Shown here: positions 46,398 through 56,353 of the stretch, in pieces
Layout: each line of letters opens with the position of its first letter
Position numbering within the stretch: the stretch's first letter is position 1
DNA from: Leptolyngbya sp. BC1307
GTDB lineage: Bacteria; Cyanobacteriota; Cyanobacteriia; Phormidesmidales; Phormidesmidaceae
Length of the DNA stretch: 64,000 bases
Assembly: GCF_002286735.1 (NCBI RefSeq)
Contig: NZ_NRTA01000023.1
Span: forward strand, 1-64,000
Reading direction: 5' to 3'
The notes under the pieces: model-generated
Databases searched by the model: none
Told to the model about the DNA's origin: nothing
Seen by the model: the letters and a program-made list of their open reading frames with translations, nothing else
Translations under genes and position numbers: made by a program

Positions 46398-47297
46398 CTA
46401 GTCAAGGGGGAAATCATCAGCACTTTTATCTTGCAAAACGCTGTAGATATCTATTTCTAGAGAAAGCTGGTAGATTTCTCGCTTGGAAAGCGCAGTGCTT
46501 TGAGCGAGCTGACGACTTGCCTCAGAACGGGAAAGCCCCTGAGCAATGAGGTTTTGCAATTCAACAACAATTTCTGTCTCTGAGAGGGCAGGTGATGTTT
46601 GAGGCGTAGGGGCGATCACGACCGTAAATTCTCCTTTGGGCACAACCGTTTCATAATGTACCAGCGCTTCGCCTATCGTACCTCGCCAAAATTCTTCATA
46701 TCGCTTGGTCAGTTCTCTCGCCAGCGTAATTTTCCGCTCTGTAGAGAGCACTTCTCCTAAATCTGTCAGCGTTTTGACCAGTCGATGCGGACTTTCATAC
46801 AGAACAACGGTGCGCGGTTCTCGCTTGAGCGCGTCGAGACGTTCTTGACGAGATTTACCTTTGACCGGGAGAAAGCCTTCAAAGACGAAGCGATCGCTCG
46901 GCAACCCAGCCGCCGCGATCGCTGTCACCACCGCCGACGGGCCAGGAATGGGAACAACCGTCAGCTCATGCGTGACGCAGGCGCAGACCAGTTCATAGCC
47001 AGGGTCAGAAATGCCGGGCATACCGGCGTCGGTGACCAGGGCGATCGCCTCTCCCTGCTGCAAGCGGGCCACTAGCTGCGGAATCCGCTGCTGAGCGTTG
47101 TGATCGTGATAGCTAATCTGCGGCGTGGTGATCTGAAAATGGTGCAGCAGTTTACCCGTGTGGCGCGTGTCCTCAGCGGCGATCACATCCGCGCTTTTGA
47201 GCACGCGCAGGGCGCGCAGGGTGATATCTTCCAAATTGCCAATCGGGGTGCCCACTAAATACAGCGTGCCGGGTTGGAGCGGGGCAGAATCGGTCAC
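46398..47297 (-). CDS. rsmI: 16S rRNA 2'-O-methyltransferase RsmI
   Basis: Methylates the 2'-O of C1402 in 16S rRNA with SAM. 299 residues from GTG 47297. Marks: LYLVGTPIGNLEDITLRALR at the start, VIAAEDTRHTGKLL, ISYHDHNAQQRIPQL, ALVTDAGMPGISDPGYELV near 85, and GPSAVVTAIAAAGLPSDRFV near 120. The C-terminal 70 residues include an extra helical part typical for RsmI. The 3' end is 7 nt from mutS. Confidence 0.95.
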   Translation of the reverse strand: MTDSAPLQPGTLYLVGTPIGNLEDITLRALRVLKSADVIAAEDTRHTGKLLHHFQITTPQISYHDHNAQQRIPQLVARLQQGEAIALVTDAGMPGISDPGYELVCACVTHELTVVPIPGPSAVVTAIAAAGLPSDRFVFEGFLPVKGKSRQERLDALKREPRTVVLYESPHRLVKTLTDLGEVLSTERKITLARELTKRYEEFWRGTIGEALVHYETVVPKGEFTVVIAPTPQTSPALSETEIVVELQNLIAQGLSRSEASRQLAQSTALSKREIYQLSLEIDIYSVLQDKSADDFPLD

Positions 47298-47363
47298 AGA
47301 AGCAGGGCCAAAATACGCTTTATAGTGAAGATCCTACCGCACCAAGCCCCGCCGATTAGCGCT

Positions 47364-48278
47364 ATGAACGGACTCTTTATTGGCCTGACCACGCTCGACT
47401 GTCTCTATCAGGCCGATCATCCGCCTGCGGCTAATGAAAAAGTAGTGGCTGCTAAAAGCCTGCTGGTGGCGGGCGGCCCGGCGACTAATGCGGCTGTGGC
47501 GTTTGCGCATTTGGGCAGAGCCAGCGGTCACAAAGCAATGCTGGCTTCGGTTTTAGGCGAGCATTCCCTCACTAGCCTGCTGCGAGAAGATCTGCGCGGT
47601 CAGGGCGTGACGCTGCTAGATCTAGACCCGGCAAAACTATCGCCGCCGCCGGTTTCATCCATTGTGGTGACGGCTGCTACCGGCGATCGCTCGGTAATTT
47701 CTCACAATGCGGCGGGAATGCAGGTTAAGGCCGAGCAGATATCGCCCGATATTTTAACTGATGTAGACATTGTGCTGATTGACGGTCATCAGATGGCGGT
47801 GGGGGCGCAGGTGGCACAGTGGGCCAAGGCTAGCGACATTCCGGTGGTGGTCGATGCGGGTAGCTGGAAGCCCGGTTTTGAAACGGTGCTGGCCTGGGCG
47901 GATGTGGCGATCGCCTCGGCCAACTTTTTGCCGCCGCACTGTCTCACTACTGCCGATGTGCAGGCTTATCTCAAGGCGCTAAACGTACCCAAAATCGCCA
48001 TCACCCGAGGCGCTCAGCCCATTGACTACGCCGATGCCGAGAGCAGCGGTGAAATTGAAATCCCCTCAGTGCGAGCGGTCGATACGCTGGGCGCAGGCGA
48101 TATTTTTCACGGCGCGTTTTGTCACTTTTACCTGGCGCACACCTTTACAGAATCTTTGCTAAAGGCCAGCCGCAGCGCTTCTTTTGCCTGCCAGTATTGG
48201 GGCACCCGCGACTGGACTAAGATTTACCAGATGGTTGATGTAAAAGATGAAGGTAAAGATGAAGCGTCTGAGAAATAA
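47364..48278 (+). CDS. PfkB family sugar kinase
   Basis: 304 residues from ATG 47364. The open frame could start at a TTG at 47274, but that would overlap rsmI and lacks homology. The ribokinase fold begins LFIGLTTLDCLYQADHPPAA, then VAGGPATNAAVAFAHLG near 40, and the signature VDTLGAGDIFHGAFCHFYLA near 245 with the catalytic Asp. The substrate could be a pentose, fructose or nucleoside; not readable. Divergent from rsmI. Confidence 0.87.
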   Translation: MNGLFIGLTTLDCLYQADHPPAANEKVVAAKSLLVAGGPATNAAVAFAHLGRASGHKAMLASVLGEHSLTSLLREDLRGQGVTLLDLDPAKLSPPPVSSIVVTAATGDRSVISHNAAGMQVKAEQISPDILTDVDIVLIDGHQMAVGAQVAQWAKASDIPVVVDAGSWKPGFETVLAWADVAIASANFLPPHCLTTADVQAYLKALNVPKIAITRGAQPIDYADAESSGEIEIPSVRAVDTLGAGDIFHGAFCHFYLAHTFTESLLKASRSASFACQYWGTRDWTKIYQMVDVKDEGKDEASEK

Positions 48279-48410
48279 CGCCGTCCTGATGGGCGAGAGC
48301 CAGCGCGTATCACTAGGCTAGCTAGTATACTGGCGATGCCGCTGGGCCTGCCGCCATATAAGGCGGTCACAGAGCACAATCGCTGCCTGCCGTTATTTGG
48401 ATGCCGCTTT

Positions 48411-49367
48411 ATGCCGTTTGAGAAAGAAAAAGCAGTCGCGATCGCTGCTGCTACTGCCGCTGCCAAAGTTTGTGAACAGGTGCGCCAAACGATGGTGCCC
48501 GAAGCCATTGAAAAAAAAGACCGCAGCCCAGTGACGGTTGCTGACTTCGGCGCTCAGGCAGTCGTTTGCAAAGCCCTGCTCGAAGCCTTTCCAAACGATC
48601 CGGTCGTGGGCGAAGAAGACGCGGGTGAGCTGAAAACCCCAGAGATGGCCGAGCGCTTGCAGCAGGTGACCAGCTACGTTCAGCAGGTTGCGCCCGAAGC
48701 CACGCCTGAAGCGGTTACCCAGTGGATTGACCACGGCAATGGCGATGTTGCCGCTCGCTACTGGACGCTAGACCCGATTGACGGCACCAAAGGCTTTTTG
48801 CGCAAAGACCAGTATGCGGTGGCGCTGGCCCTGGTAGAAAATGGTGAGATAAAAGTCGGTGTGCTGGCTTGCCCGGCTTTGACCATTGGTGACAAAACGG
48901 GCATTCTACTTGTCGCGGTGCGCGGCGAAGGGGCGACCATGCAGGCGATCGCAGGCGGCAATCCCGAACCTATTCAGGTGACCAGCTCTAGCGATGCAGA
49001 ACATTTCCGCTTTGTGGAAAGTGTGGAATCGGGGCATGGCGATCAGAGTTTGCAGAGTGCGATCGCTCAAGCTGCTGGCATTACTGCCGAATCCATGCGC
49101 ATGGATTCTCAGGCCAAATACGCCGCCGTCGCCTCAGGCCAGGCCGTTCTCTATCTGCGCCTGCCCTCACCCAAATCGCCCGACTACCGTGAGAAAATTT
49201 GGGATCATGCCGCTGGTGTGATCGTCGTCGAAGAAGCGGGCGGACGGGTTACCGATATGACTGGCAAGCCCTTAGACTTTTCTAAAGCTGCCAAACTGGT
49301 AGATAATCGCGGCGTAATTGTCAGCAACGGTGAAATTCACGACCGCGTTTTATCAGCGCTTAAATAG
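48411..49367 (+). CDS. 3'(2'),5'-bisphosphate nucleotidase (CysQ/HAL2 type)
   Basis: 318 residues from ATG 48411; an upstream ATG at 48336 would add 25. Metal-binding motifs: VVGEEDAGEL near 70, YWTLDPIDGTKGFLRKDQYA near 117-136 and WDHAAGVIVVEEAGG near 265. The pattern is that of the PAP phosphatase subfamily, hydrolysing 3'-phosphoadenosine-5'-phosphate, the by-product of sulfate assimilation, and inhibited by Li+/Na+ in known members. Next gene starts 13 nt later. Confidence 0.88.
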   Translation: MPFEKEKAVAIAAATAAAKVCEQVRQTMVPEAIEKKDRSPVTVADFGAQAVVCKALLEAFPNDPVVGEEDAGELKTPEMAERLQQVTSYVQQVAPEATPEAVTQWIDHGNGDVAARYWTLDPIDGTKGFLRKDQYAVALALVENGEIKVGVLACPALTIGDKTGILLVAVRGEGATMQAIAGGNPEPIQVTSSSDAEHFRFVESVESGHGDQSLQSAIAQAAGITAESMRMDSQAKYAAVASGQAVLYLRLPSPKSPDYREKIWDHAAGVIVVEEAGGRVTDMTGKPLDFSKAAKLVDNRGVIVSNGEIHDRVLSALK

Positions 49368-49379
49368 GCCGCTGGGTAA

Positions 49380-50009
49380 ATGAAATACTTTGCTGTGCAG
49401 TCCCGTTGGAAACGAAGTTTCGCTGTCGCTCTTAGCCTTTTCTTTCTACATACCCTGCCGACGAGTGCCGGAGATCTCCTTTCCCAACTGACAAGTCCTG
49501 TCTACCAGGATTCTGTTGCTATTGGTGAAATTTTATCTCGAAGCAAAAAACAGTTGGTCTTCGAGCATAGTCGTGTTTTGCTAGGTAATCGACTCCCTCG
49601 GACAGTCACGCTCACAGGTTTCACGCCGTCTCAAATCGACGACTTGAGCCCTGGAGATTTTGCTGTATTGTTCTTATCAAAGGGCAATAGTCGAGGGCTT
49701 TATACTCTGGGTCAGAATGTCTTTAAAGTGACTAGCCTAGAGCCTAGCGAAGCGAAAATTCTCACGGGGCCGCTAGGAGGAGCGGATCGCTTAGCATATA
49801 ACTGGTTTATTAATAGCTGCGGCAAAGATAGAGAGTTTGCTTTTGACTACAGTGGTGAAAAGGCCGTAGTTTACACTCGGCAAGCAAACAGTCTGCATCC
49901 CATTGGGATTTTGCGCGATAATCAGTGGAAAACGCTCGCCGACCCTCCTGTTTGTGAGCCGGTAAGGTTTGGTTGGTGGTCTTCACTATTGCAAAAGCTG
50001 GGTCTCTGA
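49380..50009 (+). CDS. Exported protein of unknown function
   Basis: 209 residues with a signal peptide (about 1-30, AVALSLFFLHTLPTSAG). The mature part has a beta-rich first half (TVTLTGFTPSQIDDLSPGDF and AVLFLSKGNSRGLYTLGQNV) and a second half with two Cys (NSCGKDREF, PPVCEPVR) that may be paired. Less HIP1-rich and AT-richer than its neighbours. I do not recognise the family. It follows the CysQ-like gene by 13 nt, so it may be co-transcribed. Confidence 0.6.
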   Translation: MKYFAVQSRWKRSFAVALSLFFLHTLPTSAGDLLSQLTSPVYQDSVAIGEILSRSKKQLVFEHSRVLLGNRLPRTVTLTGFTPSQIDDLSPGDFAVLFLSKGNSRGLYTLGQNVFKVTSLEPSEAKILTGPLGGADRLAYNWFINSCGKDREFAFDYSGEKAVVYTRQANSLHPIGILRDNQWKTLADPPVCEPVRFGWWSSLLQKLGL

Positions 50010-50086
50010 CGCCGCAATCTTAGAGCGACCCAAAGCAACCTTCAACCGTTGCCTTAGTTGTAGTCTCTTACAGAGCAGCTACCCAT

Positions 50087-51076
50087 TTAAGTCTTCAAAG
50101 CTTTCTGCTTACTTTTCTGAGGCTCAGATTCTTCTAGCGTGTTGGAATTTGCCTTGCCCAGTCCTGGCAGCAGCCGCCTCGCCATTGCTGGGCTTTCTTC
50201 TAGTAAAAACTGTAAAAAGGTTTCAGCAACGACCGAAAGCTGTTTGCCCGCTAAGTTAGCGACATACCAGTGGCGCTCAATCGGGAAGCCTTCTACGTCT
50301 AAAATGGCAAATTCGCCCGTGGTGCCTTCGGAGATGATGGTGTGCTGCGAGAGGACAGAAATGCCGAGGCCGCCTGCGATCGCCTGCTTAATCGCCTCGT
50401 TACTCCCTAACTCCAAACTCACCTTCACATTGATATCTTTTTCTTCAAACAGTTTTTGCACCGCCATACGGGTGCCCGAACCGGGTTCTCGCATAATGAA
50501 AGGCTCATTGTTAAGCGCTTCAATCGGAATATTTTTTTTGCGAGCGAGCGGATGCCCCGTCGGAGCCAGCACAATCAGCGGATTTTCTAAAAACGGATGG
50601 ATATTTAAGTCGGGCTGAGTAGGCGTTTGGCTAATGATGTAAAGGTCGTCTTCATTGGCTGCCATACTCTCTTGCAGCCGCTGGTGATTGGTCACCTTAA
50701 GCGAAATATCAATGCCCGGATAGCGCTTGCAAAACGGTCCTAACAGCCGAGGAACAAAATATTTAGCCGTTGTAATCACCGCTAGCTTGAGCTGCCCTTG
50801 CTTCATGCCCTTAATGTCAGCAATCGACATTTCAAACTGCTCTAGCCCCTGAAAAATATCTTGACAGGTAGACAGCAGCTTTTGCCCAGCTTGGGTCAAA
50901 AACAAACGCTTGCCAATCTGCTCAAATAGCGGCAAACCGACCGCTTTAGTCAGCTGCTTTACCTGAATAGAGACCGTTGGCTGAGTAAGATATAGCTCTT
51001 CAGCTGCGCGGGTAAAACTGCCGTGGCGGGCGGTCGCTTCAAAGACTTTGAGCTGATGGAGCGTTGCATGGATCAC
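50087..51076 (-). CDS. rbcR: LysR-type regulator RbcR
   Basis: 329 residues from GTG 51076 with GAGG 10 nt upstream; an ATG at 51139 would add 21 residues that are not family-like. The HTH is nearly that of the cyanobacterial RbcR/CcmR group: HATLHQLKVFEATARHGSFT, then RAAEELYLTQPTVSIQVKQL. The effector domain begins GQLKLAVITTAKYFVPRLLG. RbcR regulates RuBisCO genes; related NdhR/CmpR proteins control inorganic carbon uptake. I favour RbcR from the HTH; the target genes are not next to it. Confidence 0.85.
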   Translation of the reverse strand: MIHATLHQLKVFEATARHGSFTRAAEELYLTQPTVSIQVKQLTKAVGLPLFEQIGKRLFLTQAGQKLLSTCQDIFQGLEQFEMSIADIKGMKQGQLKLAVITTAKYFVPRLLGPFCKRYPGIDISLKVTNHQRLQESMAANEDDLYIISQTPTQPDLNIHPFLENPLIVLAPTGHPLARKKNIPIEALNNEPFIMREPGSGTRMAVQKLFEEKDINVKVSLELGSNEAIKQAIAGGLGISVLSQHTIISEGTTGEFAILDVEGFPIERHWYVANLAGKQLSVVAETFLQFLLEESPAMARRLLPGLGKANSNTLEESEPQKSKQKALKT

Positions 51077-51224
51077 GGCGACAGTACCTCTAATTTCATC
51101 ATCGGCTGCTGAGCTAGCTGGCGGCAAAGTCCCTTTCACATCTGCCTGAAACAGAGTGATGTACGGGCTTGTATAGAAACAAGTCTATCAAACAATGAAA
51201 AAACTGCCGAGAAATTCTATGCAG

Positions 51225-51256
51225 CAAAAAGCGCCTGCCAAAAATTGACAGGCGCT
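51225..51256 (-). terminator. Intrinsic terminator of the psb35-like gene
   Basis: AGCGCCTG (51230-51237) and CAGGCGCT (51249-51256) form a stem with an 11-nt loop. On the minus strand it is followed by a U-run, about 60 nt after the gene's stop. Confidence 0.75.
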
Positions 51257-51313
51257 AAGCTTACAGATCGCGGATAGAGCCGTTGCGTCTAATCCGGCCC
51301 GACGGGCTGAAGG

Positions 51314-51550
51314 TTATGAGCTAGGCAGGTTGCGGCTGCTGTAGGCGTCACCGCTGTATATCGGTACGCGAACGGCATAGTCAGTTGGCTGGCCGGTTAC
51401 GGTTCTAGCGAGCTGCTCAAACGACTCAGAGCGCCAGTTTCGCTCATGAATGGGTTTGGTCTGCTCGCCTAAGAAGTAGGCTTGGGTACCAATGACGGCT
51501 ACGGCAACCCAGCCGATGGCAAAGAGTGATATTAAAATCGCACTCATCAT
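51314..51550 (-). CDS. psb35: Psb35-like small membrane protein (photosystem II assembly)
   Basis: 78 residues. One membrane helix (about 4-24, LISLFAIGWVAVAVIGTQAYF), then LGEQTKPIHERNWRSESFEQ and a soluble tail with DYAVRVPIYSGDAYSSRNLP. It matches the cyanobacterial family of Synechocystis Ssl2148, named Psb35, which stabilises the CP47 assembly module; I assign this from memory. Two adjacent ATGs are possible starts; AGGA is 8 nt upstream of the first. Has its own terminator. Confidence 0.7.
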   Translation of the reverse strand: MMSAILISLFAIGWVAVAVIGTQAYFLGEQTKPIHERNWRSESFEQLARTVTGQPTDYAVRVPIYSGDAYSSRNLPSS

Positions 51551-51667
51551 ATGAGAGTCCTTTGATAACTTATGTAAACAATCTTAACATAAATGTTACA
51601 AGTTATGTAACTTACTTGATTTTGTCCGGTCAGGTGACATCGTTTGAAACGTAAAGCTGAGAAGACA

Positions 51668-52657
51668 ATGCCGATTTATTTCTTTTGGGGTGCCGACGAA
51701 TTTCGGCTGAGAAAGGCGGTGACTGTGCTGCGCGATCGCACCCTCGATCCGGCCTGGGCTAGCTTTAACTATGACCGCATCTCACCCGAACTGGCCGACG
51801 CCCCGATGCAGGCGCTCAACCAGGTGATGACCCCGCCCTTTGGCAGTGGCCAGCGATTGGTCTGGCTGGCGGATACGACGCTGGGGCAGCGCTGCCCGGA
51901 GCAGGTCATGACCGAGCTAGAGCGCACCCTGCCCCGAGTGCCAGAGACCGCCGTGCTGCTGTTGACCAGTGCTAATAAGCCAGATGGCCGGTTGAAATCG
52001 ACCAAGCTGCTGAAGCAGTATGCAGAGGTGCGTGAATTTGCGGCGATCGCCCCCTGGCAAACCGATCAGCTCATTGACCAGGTAAAGCGAGTCGCGCAAG
52101 AGATGAACCTGCGGCTCAAACCCCAGTCGGCAGCGCTCCTGGCTGAGGCGGTCGGCGCTGATACCCGCAGGCTCTATAACGAGATAGAAAAGCTCAGTCT
52201 GTACTGGAGTGAGCAGGGCCAGATTAAAACAGAGCCACTGCCGCCGGAAGTGATCACGCAGCTAGTGGCCGTCAGCACCCAGACCAGTTTTCAGCTGGCT
52301 GAAGCGCTGATTGCCGGGAAGACTGCCCAGGCCCTCAGTTTGGCAACCGATTTGCTGGCTAACAACGAGCCCGCGCTGAAGGTGGTCGCCACGCTGGTTG
52401 GGCAGTTTCGCACCTGGCTGTGGGTGAGCCTGCTGGCAGCAGAGGGCGAGCGAGATGTGCGGGCGATCGCCAAAGCCGCCGAAATCAACAATCCCAAGCG
52501 GGTGTTCATTCTGCAAAAGCAGGTGCGCGGCTGCTCTCCCACTCAGCTACAGACGGCACTTTCACTGCTGCTCGACCTAGAATTTGCGCTAAAGCGGGGG
52601 GCCTCTGACGAAATTACGCTGCAAACTAAAGTGATTGAGATAGCGAGCTGTTTTTAG
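51668..52657 (+). CDS. holA: DNA polymerase III subunit delta
   Basis: 329 residues from ATG 51668 (MPIYFFWGADEFRLRKAVTV); a TTG eight codons upstream is less likely. Clamp-loader delta: N-terminal AAA-like fold without Walker motifs, VLLLTSANKPDGRLKSTKLL near 105, then SFQLAEALIAGKTAQALSLA and the C-terminal collar helices ending ALSLLLDLEFALKRGASDEI. It opens the beta clamp during loading. Complete, alone on this strand. Confidence 0.93.
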   Translation: MPIYFFWGADEFRLRKAVTVLRDRTLDPAWASFNYDRISPELADAPMQALNQVMTPPFGSGQRLVWLADTTLGQRCPEQVMTELERTLPRVPETAVLLLTSANKPDGRLKSTKLLKQYAEVREFAAIAPWQTDQLIDQVKRVAQEMNLRLKPQSAALLAEAVGADTRRLYNEIEKLSLYWSEQGQIKTEPLPPEVITQLVAVSTQTSFQLAEALIAGKTAQALSLATDLLANNEPALKVVATLVGQFRTWLWVSLLAAEGERDVRAIAKAAEINNPKRVFILQKQVRGCSPTQLQTALSLLLDLEFALKRGASDEITLQTKVIEIASCF

Positions 52658-52826
52658 CCGGGAAGCAGCGGTTTGCAATCAGCAGGATATGTAATGGGTC
52701 AGCCTCCTCTAAAATGACAAGATACCCATGACTACAACCGCATTTAGACGCCAAGCTCTATGCCTGACCAGCTTTTCTAGCTTTTTCTAGCTACTGTCAG
52801 GATCGCCTATCAGCTAAGTAACGCTC

Positions 52827-53327
52827 ATGACTTTGTTCTCTTCCCGTCACAACTTCGCCCGCCTGCCCGTTCGCCTGAAGTCTGTAAGTGCGATCGCTCG
52901 TCAGTTTGCGATTGGCGCATTGATCCTTACGCCCTTAGTCTTGCTCGCTCAGCGGCCTTCAGCTCAGGCCCAGGCGCTGATTACCGATGAAGACGTAGCC
53001 GACTATGCCCGCGCCGTTGCTGCCATCGAACCGCTGAGGCAGGAAGCCTTCGCCACCGCCAGCGATATTTTGATCAGTGCCGACAGCAATCTCAGCCTGC
53101 TGGACTACCCGCTGAACTGCACAGAAGCTCAGCTAGACGCGATGCCCGACATTTCCAGAGCCGACCGGGTATCGCTGCGTACGGTGCTGGTAGAGTTTTG
53201 CAATGAGGCTAGCCAGCTAGCCGAAGAGAACAACCTGACGCCCCTCCGCTTTAATACAATTACCACCGCTCACCAAGAAGACCCTGACCTGACGGCTCGC
53301 ATCCAGGCTGAAATCGGCACGCTCTAG
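52827..53327 (+). CDS. DUF4168 domain protein, exported
   Basis: 166 residues. A long signal peptide (about 1-48, IGALILTPLVLLAQ, cleavage after AQA) precedes a helical DUF4168 domain: ITDEDVADYARAVAAIEPLR, and near the end TPLRFNTITTAHQEDPDLTA. DUF4168 proteins are periplasmic or lumenal and of unknown function. One Cys pair (LNCTEAQ, EFCNEAS) could be bridged. Confidence 0.8.
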   Translation: MTLFSSRHNFARLPVRLKSVSAIARQFAIGALILTPLVLLAQRPSAQAQALITDEDVADYARAVAAIEPLRQEAFATASDILISADSNLSLLDYPLNCTEAQLDAMPDISRADRVSLRTVLVEFCNEASQLAEENNLTPLRFNTITTAHQEDPDLTARIQAEIGTL

Positions 53328-53434
53328 ACCGTTTCATACAATTATCATCTGTCACCATACTCAGGCGCTACAATGGTTTACTGCCCCTGAGCTGACTGCT
53401 GGGGGATGCCCTATCCTCTCTGCCCCCCATTCTT

Positions 53435-54532
53435 ATGCAGTTCATCGACCAGGCCGAAATTGAAGTAGAAGGCGGCACAGGTGGCGACGGCCTGACTGCC
53501 TTTCGCCGGGAGAAGTATGTGCCTGCTGGAGGGCCTTCTGGCGGCACTGGCGGCAAAGGGGGCTCAGTTACACTGGTCGCCGATAGCAATCTGCAAACTC
53601 TGTTAGATTTTCGCTATGCTCACCGGTTTCGCGCTGAAAACGGCGAGCGCGGCGGGCCAAAGAATAGAACGGGGGCCAATGGGGAAGATCTGATCATTGA
53701 GGTGCCTTGTGGCACATTGGTCTACGATCTCAACGCTGACCAGCTAATGGGCGACCTCACCGAGTCGGGACAGGAGTTGGTGATTGCCCCTGGGGGAAAA
53801 GGGGGGCTGGGCAACCGCCACTTTTTAAGCAATCGCAACCGCGCGCCCGAACAGTCTCAGCCCGGTGCCCCTGGCGCTATTCGGCGGGTAAAACTGGAGC
53901 TAAAGCTGCTGGCCGAAGTAGGCATTATTGGCCTGCCGAATGCAGGCAAATCCACGCTGATTTCGACGCTGTCATCAGCCAAGCCCAAAATTGCCGATTA
54001 TCCGTTTACGACGCTCATTCCTAACTTAGGCGTCGTGCGTAAGCCAACGGGCGACGGTACTTTATTTGCCGATATTCCAGGGCTGATTGAGGGGGCTCAT
54101 GCCGGGCAGGGGCTAGGCCACGACTTTTTACGACATATCGAACGCACAAAGCTTTTGCTGCATTTAGTCGATGGTATTGCACCCGACCCGGTGGCTGACT
54201 ATCACACCATTCAGCAAGAGCTGATGGCCTATGGGCAGGGGTTGCCTAGTCGCCCGCAGCTGCTGGCAATTAATAAGGTAGACGCGCTGCTAGAGGAGGA
54301 AGTAGACGCGCTGGCTACAGAGCTGTCGCAGGTCACTGGGGAGAAAGTTTTTCGGATCTCAGCGGTGAGCCGTCAGGGTACAGACGAGCTGTTGCAGGCA
54401 GTCTGGCAGTTGTTAGATGAGACTAATGCAGCGATCGCTGCCGAAGCCGCCCGCACCGCCGCCGCTCTGATCGAATTCAACACGCCGTCTTTGCGCTCAA
54501 CCGAACTGTCTGAACTAACGAGTGATGCCTGA
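53435..54532 (+). CDS. obg: GTPase Obg/CgtA
   Basis: 365 residues. The Obg fold (1-158) is Gly-rich with six left-handed PII helices ([20 protein letters not shown], and on). The G domain shows [10 protein letters not shown] (G1) near 167, [10 protein letters not shown] (G2), [10 protein letters not shown] (G3), NKVD (G4) and SAVSRQG (G5). Ribosome-associated, essential, linked to 50S assembly and the stringent response. The C-terminal extension is short and Ala/Thr-rich. Confidence 0.96.
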   Translation: MQFIDQAEIEVEGGTGGDGLTAFRREKYVPAGGPSGGTGGKGGSVTLVADSNLQTLLDFRYAHRFRAENGERGGPKNRTGANGEDLIIEVPCGTLVYDLNADQLMGDLTESGQELVIAPGGKGGLGNRHFLSNRNRAPEQSQPGAPGAIRRVKLELKLLAEVGIIGLPNAGKSTLISTLSSAKPKIADYPFTTLIPNLGVVRKPTGDGTLFADIPGLIEGAHAGQGLGHDFLRHIERTKLLLHLVDGIAPDPVADYHTIQQELMAYGQGLPSRPQLLAINKVDALLEEEVDALATELSQVTGEKVFRISAVSRQGTDELLQAVWQLLDETNAAIAAEAARTAAALIEFNTPSLRSTELSELTSDA

Positions 54533-54560
54533 TGAGAGAGGTGGCGGAGCTACGAAGCGT

Positions 54561-56333
54561 TTAATCGGTATCGCCTAGCTGCAGTGCATAGAGTTTGGCA
54601 TAGACCTTGTCCTGTTCGATGAGCTGTTGGTGGGTGCCGCTTTCGACGATGCGGCCCTGCTGGATAACCAGTACCTGATCGGCCTGGGTGACTGTGCTGA
54701 GGCGATGGGCGATGACAAAGCTGGTGCGGTTTTTGAGGAGAGTGGCGATCGCATCTTGCACCAACGCTTCTGTCTGCGTATCGATGCTGCTGGTAGCCTC
54801 ATCTAAGATCAAAATCTGCGGGTCGATCAGCACCGCGCGGGCAATACTCATGAGCTGCCGTTGTCCCTGGCTGAGCGAGGAACCCTTTCCGCCTAGCACG
54901 GTCGCATAGCCCTGGGGCAGCGTCGTAATAAATTCATGCACGTTGGCCACCTGAGCCGCCGCTTCGATCTCGGACTGCGAAGCGGTGGGATGGCCAAAGG
55001 CGATGTTTTCGGCAACCGTACCGCTAAAGAGCACATTGTCTTGCAGTACAAAGCCAATCTGCCGGCGCAGGCTGGCCTGAGTCACCTGGCGAACGTCTGT
55101 ATCGTCGATTCGCACCGCGCCCTGGCTCACATCGTAAAAGCGCAAAATGAGGTTGATAATGGTACTCTTGCCCGCCCCCGTCGGCCCGACTAGCGCGATC
55201 ATTTGCCCTGGTTGAGCGCACAGACTAACGCTGTCTAAAATCGTCTGTCCGGGGACGTAGCCAAAGCTAACCTGATCGAACTCTACTTTGCCTTTGATTG
55301 GCGGCATTTCAACAGCGTCAGGCTTATCATTGAGCAGTTCGGGTTCGTCGAGTAGTCCGAAGATGCGTTCTAGGCCAGCGATCGCACTCTGCGCCTGCGT
55401 ATAAAACTGACTGAGAATTTGAATCGGCCTGAAAAACTGTTGCACATAGAGCAAAAAGGCAGTGACCGTGCCCACTGTGGCCGCGCCTGTAACTGCTAAG
55501 TAGCCGCCATAGGCCAACACCCCAGCGGTAGCCAGCGTATTGAGAAAATCAATCGAAGGGAGAAAGGCTGCTGTCACAGCAACTGCCTGCACGTTAGCAT
55601 CTCGATTCGCCGCATTGAGTGCTTCAAACGTGTTGATGTTATATTCCACCCGGTTAAACGCTTGGGCTTCTTTGACGCTGCTGACATCTTCTTCGATGCG
55701 AGCGGAGAGATCGCCAATGGTTTCGCGCGTGACTCTAAACCTGATTCTGGCCCAGCGAGAGAAAAGGCTAGTCGTGAGAATCATAATCGGCACGACTAAG
55801 TTGCTCAACAGCCCTAGCTGCAAATTGATCAGCAGCATGGCAATGATAATGCCGACCAGGCTAAACGTTTGGCCCAAAATTTGCGGAATGCTTTGACCAA
55901 ACGCCTGATTGATCACGCTGACATCGTTGAGCAAGCGGCTCATCAGGTCGCCCGCTTCGCTTTTGTCAAAAAAGCCAATAGAGAGACTTTGAATCTTGGT
56001 GAAAATATCTTGCCTTAGCTGGGCCAGCACCTTTTGAACAATTGCGCCGACTCGAAAGATCTGAGCGCGAATGGCAATTGTGCCAATCAGGTAAATAACG
56101 GCTAGCCCTGCAATCATCCACATCAGCCCCGAGAGATTGCCCGGACTGATGAGATTATCAATAGACCAACCAATGAGAAAAGGGCCGACTGCTTGAGTCG
56201 CGGCGCCGATGATGACCGCCCCAATCGCAATGGGTAACTCACTACGATATGGCTTGAGATAGCCTAAAAAGCGCCGAAAGGCCGAAAGTTGTTTAGTGGC
56301 TTTTTGTTCAGGAGCAACCGGGGCACTGCGCAT
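54561..56333 (-). CDS. ABC exporter half-transporter with canonical ATPase residues
   Basis: 590 residues: six membrane helices then a nucleotide-binding domain with GPTGAGKSTIIN near 380, Walker B ILILDEATSSID (catalytic Glu) near 505 and H-loop IAHRLST. The signature is LSQGQRQ rather than LSGGQ. It follows the partner half-transporter by 20 nt on the same strand. In a heterodimer its Walker site pairs with the partner's good LSGGQ signature, giving one complete ATP site. Likely multidrug or lipid export; substrate unknown. Confidence 0.93.
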   Translation of the reverse strand: MRSAPVAPEQKATKQLSAFRRFLGYLKPYRSELPIAIGAVIIGAATQAVGPFLIGWSIDNLISPGNLSGLMWMIAGLAVIYLIGTIAIRAQIFRVGAIVQKVLAQLRQDIFTKIQSLSIGFFDKSEAGDLMSRLLNDVSVINQAFGQSIPQILGQTFSLVGIIIAMLLINLQLGLLSNLVVPIMILTTSLFSRWARIRFRVTRETIGDLSARIEEDVSSVKEAQAFNRVEYNINTFEALNAANRDANVQAVAVTAAFLPSIDFLNTLATAGVLAYGGYLAVTGAATVGTVTAFLLYVQQFFRPIQILSQFYTQAQSAIAGLERIFGLLDEPELLNDKPDAVEMPPIKGKVEFDQVSFGYVPGQTILDSVSLCAQPGQMIALVGPTGAGKSTIINLILRFYDVSQGAVRIDDTDVRQVTQASLRRQIGFVLQDNVLFSGTVAENIAFGHPTASQSEIEAAAQVANVHEFITTLPQGYATVLGGKGSSLSQGQRQLMSIARAVLIDPQILILDEATSSIDTQTEALVQDAIATLLKNRTSFVIAHRLSTVTQADQVLVIQQGRIVESGTHQQLIEQDKVYAKLYALQLGDTD

Positions 56334-56353
56334 AGTTAAAGAGGCGTAAAGGG